A stretch of DNA of 64,000 nucleotides. It comes from Kitasatospora sp. NBC_01246. GTDB lineage: Bacteria; Actinomycetota; Actinomycetes; Streptomycetales; Streptomycetaceae. Below, in pieces: positions 63,286 through 64,000 of the stretch. Made by a program: the position numbers and the translations under genes. The notes below the pieces were generated by a model. It did not search any database, was not told the DNA's origin, and saw only the letters and a program-made list of their open reading frames with translations. The stretch is from NCBI RefSeq assembly GCF_036226505.1, contig NZ_CP108484.1, forward strand, positions 3,348,001 through 3,412,000, written 5' to 3'. Position 1 is the first letter of the stretch, and each line of letters begins with the position of its first letter.

Positions 63286-63321
63286 GGAAGGCCCCCGACG
63301 GATCCCCGTCGGGGGCCTTCC
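63286..63321. terminator. Bidirectional terminator between the zinc-ribbon gene and prfB
   Basis: A perfect 16-bp stem (63286-63301, 63306-63321) with a 4-nt loop. It lies between the two convergent stops. Confidence 0.85.
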
Positions 63322-63332
63322 GTCGTTCACGC

Positions 63333-64000
<668 letters not shown>

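Overview
The window is very GC-rich (most third codon positions are G or C) and reads as chromosome of a sporulating actinomycete, Streptomyces or more likely its close relative Kitasatospora. The evidence is two SsgA-like proteins (a family confined to morphologically complex actinomycetes), a DUF2017-clpS-pncB-mec-cysO-cysM neighbourhood, the murA/hup/malic-enzyme/HelD block, and the ssrA-smpB-S41 peptidase-ftsX-ftsE-prfB block. I see no insertion sequence, prophage, CRISPR array or rRNA operon. This looks like core and near-core chromosome with small lineage-specific inserts.

Layout. 1-9.7 kb: amino-acid, sulfur and NAD metabolism. It holds ilvE, an Rv1339-like metallo-beta-lactamase-fold enzyme, cysM, cysO and mec (cysteine made from a protein thiocarboxylate), an amino-acid permease, DUF2017, clpS, pncB and pncA. 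A 39-codon cysteine leader peptide sits just upstream of cysO. 9.7-14.1 kb: accessory genes (AbiEi-like/nuclease protein, short ECF-sigma-like protein, DinB-like, GNAT) with a 790-bp stretch that I cannot assign. 14.1-17.5 kb: an orphan type VII secretion cassette (mycosin, a WXG100/PPE-like substrate, a small helical partner) with no EccC/EccD nearby. 17.5-25.4 kb: endonuclease V, two RDD membrane proteins, an SsgA-like protein, a GT87 mannosyltransferase and a secreted chitinase. 25.7-31.6 kb: a translationally coupled two-component pair, an unknown envelope protein, a truncated HppD divergent from an Lrp regulator, a Lon-like S16 protease and an IclR regulator. 32-35.6 kb: DUF2752/TM2 pair, an SF2 helicase and a second SsgA-like protein. 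35.7-43.8 kb: an envelope operon (class F sortase, membrane esterase, lysyl-phosphatidylglycerol synthase) with 4-nt start/stop overlaps, a divergent deacetylase-like lipoprotein, an MFS exporter, and an SMR guanidinium exporter behind a guanidine-III riboswitch. 44 kb: a six-cysteine micro-ORF immediately upstream of tRNA-Cys. 44.3-48.8 kb: a three-subunit molybdenum hydroxylase operon. 49-56 kb: GH20 hexosaminidase, DUF3039, YqgE/AlgH, murA, hup and NAD-malic enzyme. 56-64 kb: a probable small RNA, HelD-type ATPase, tmRNA, smpB, S41 protease, ftsX, ftsE, a small zinc-ribbon membrane protein and the 3' part of prfB.

The most interesting theme is cysteine. A classic actinobacterial leader peptide (two Cys codons in a conserved block) precedes cysO-cysM. 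Separately, a 30-codon ORF with six Cys codons (five of them the rare TGT) has its own promoter-like sequence and strong ribosome-binding site and ends 27 nt before the tRNA-Cys gene; its last Cys codons lie in a hairpin whose loop holds the stop codon. This looks like a translation-sensing leader for the tRNA itself. Other notable items are the guanidine-III riboswitch, the lone N-terminal half of HppD, a CysO tail that needs trimming, a molybdenum hydroxylase that seems to lack the catalytic Glu, and several minisatellite-like tandem repeats. All assignments are by reading alone; no database search was possible.
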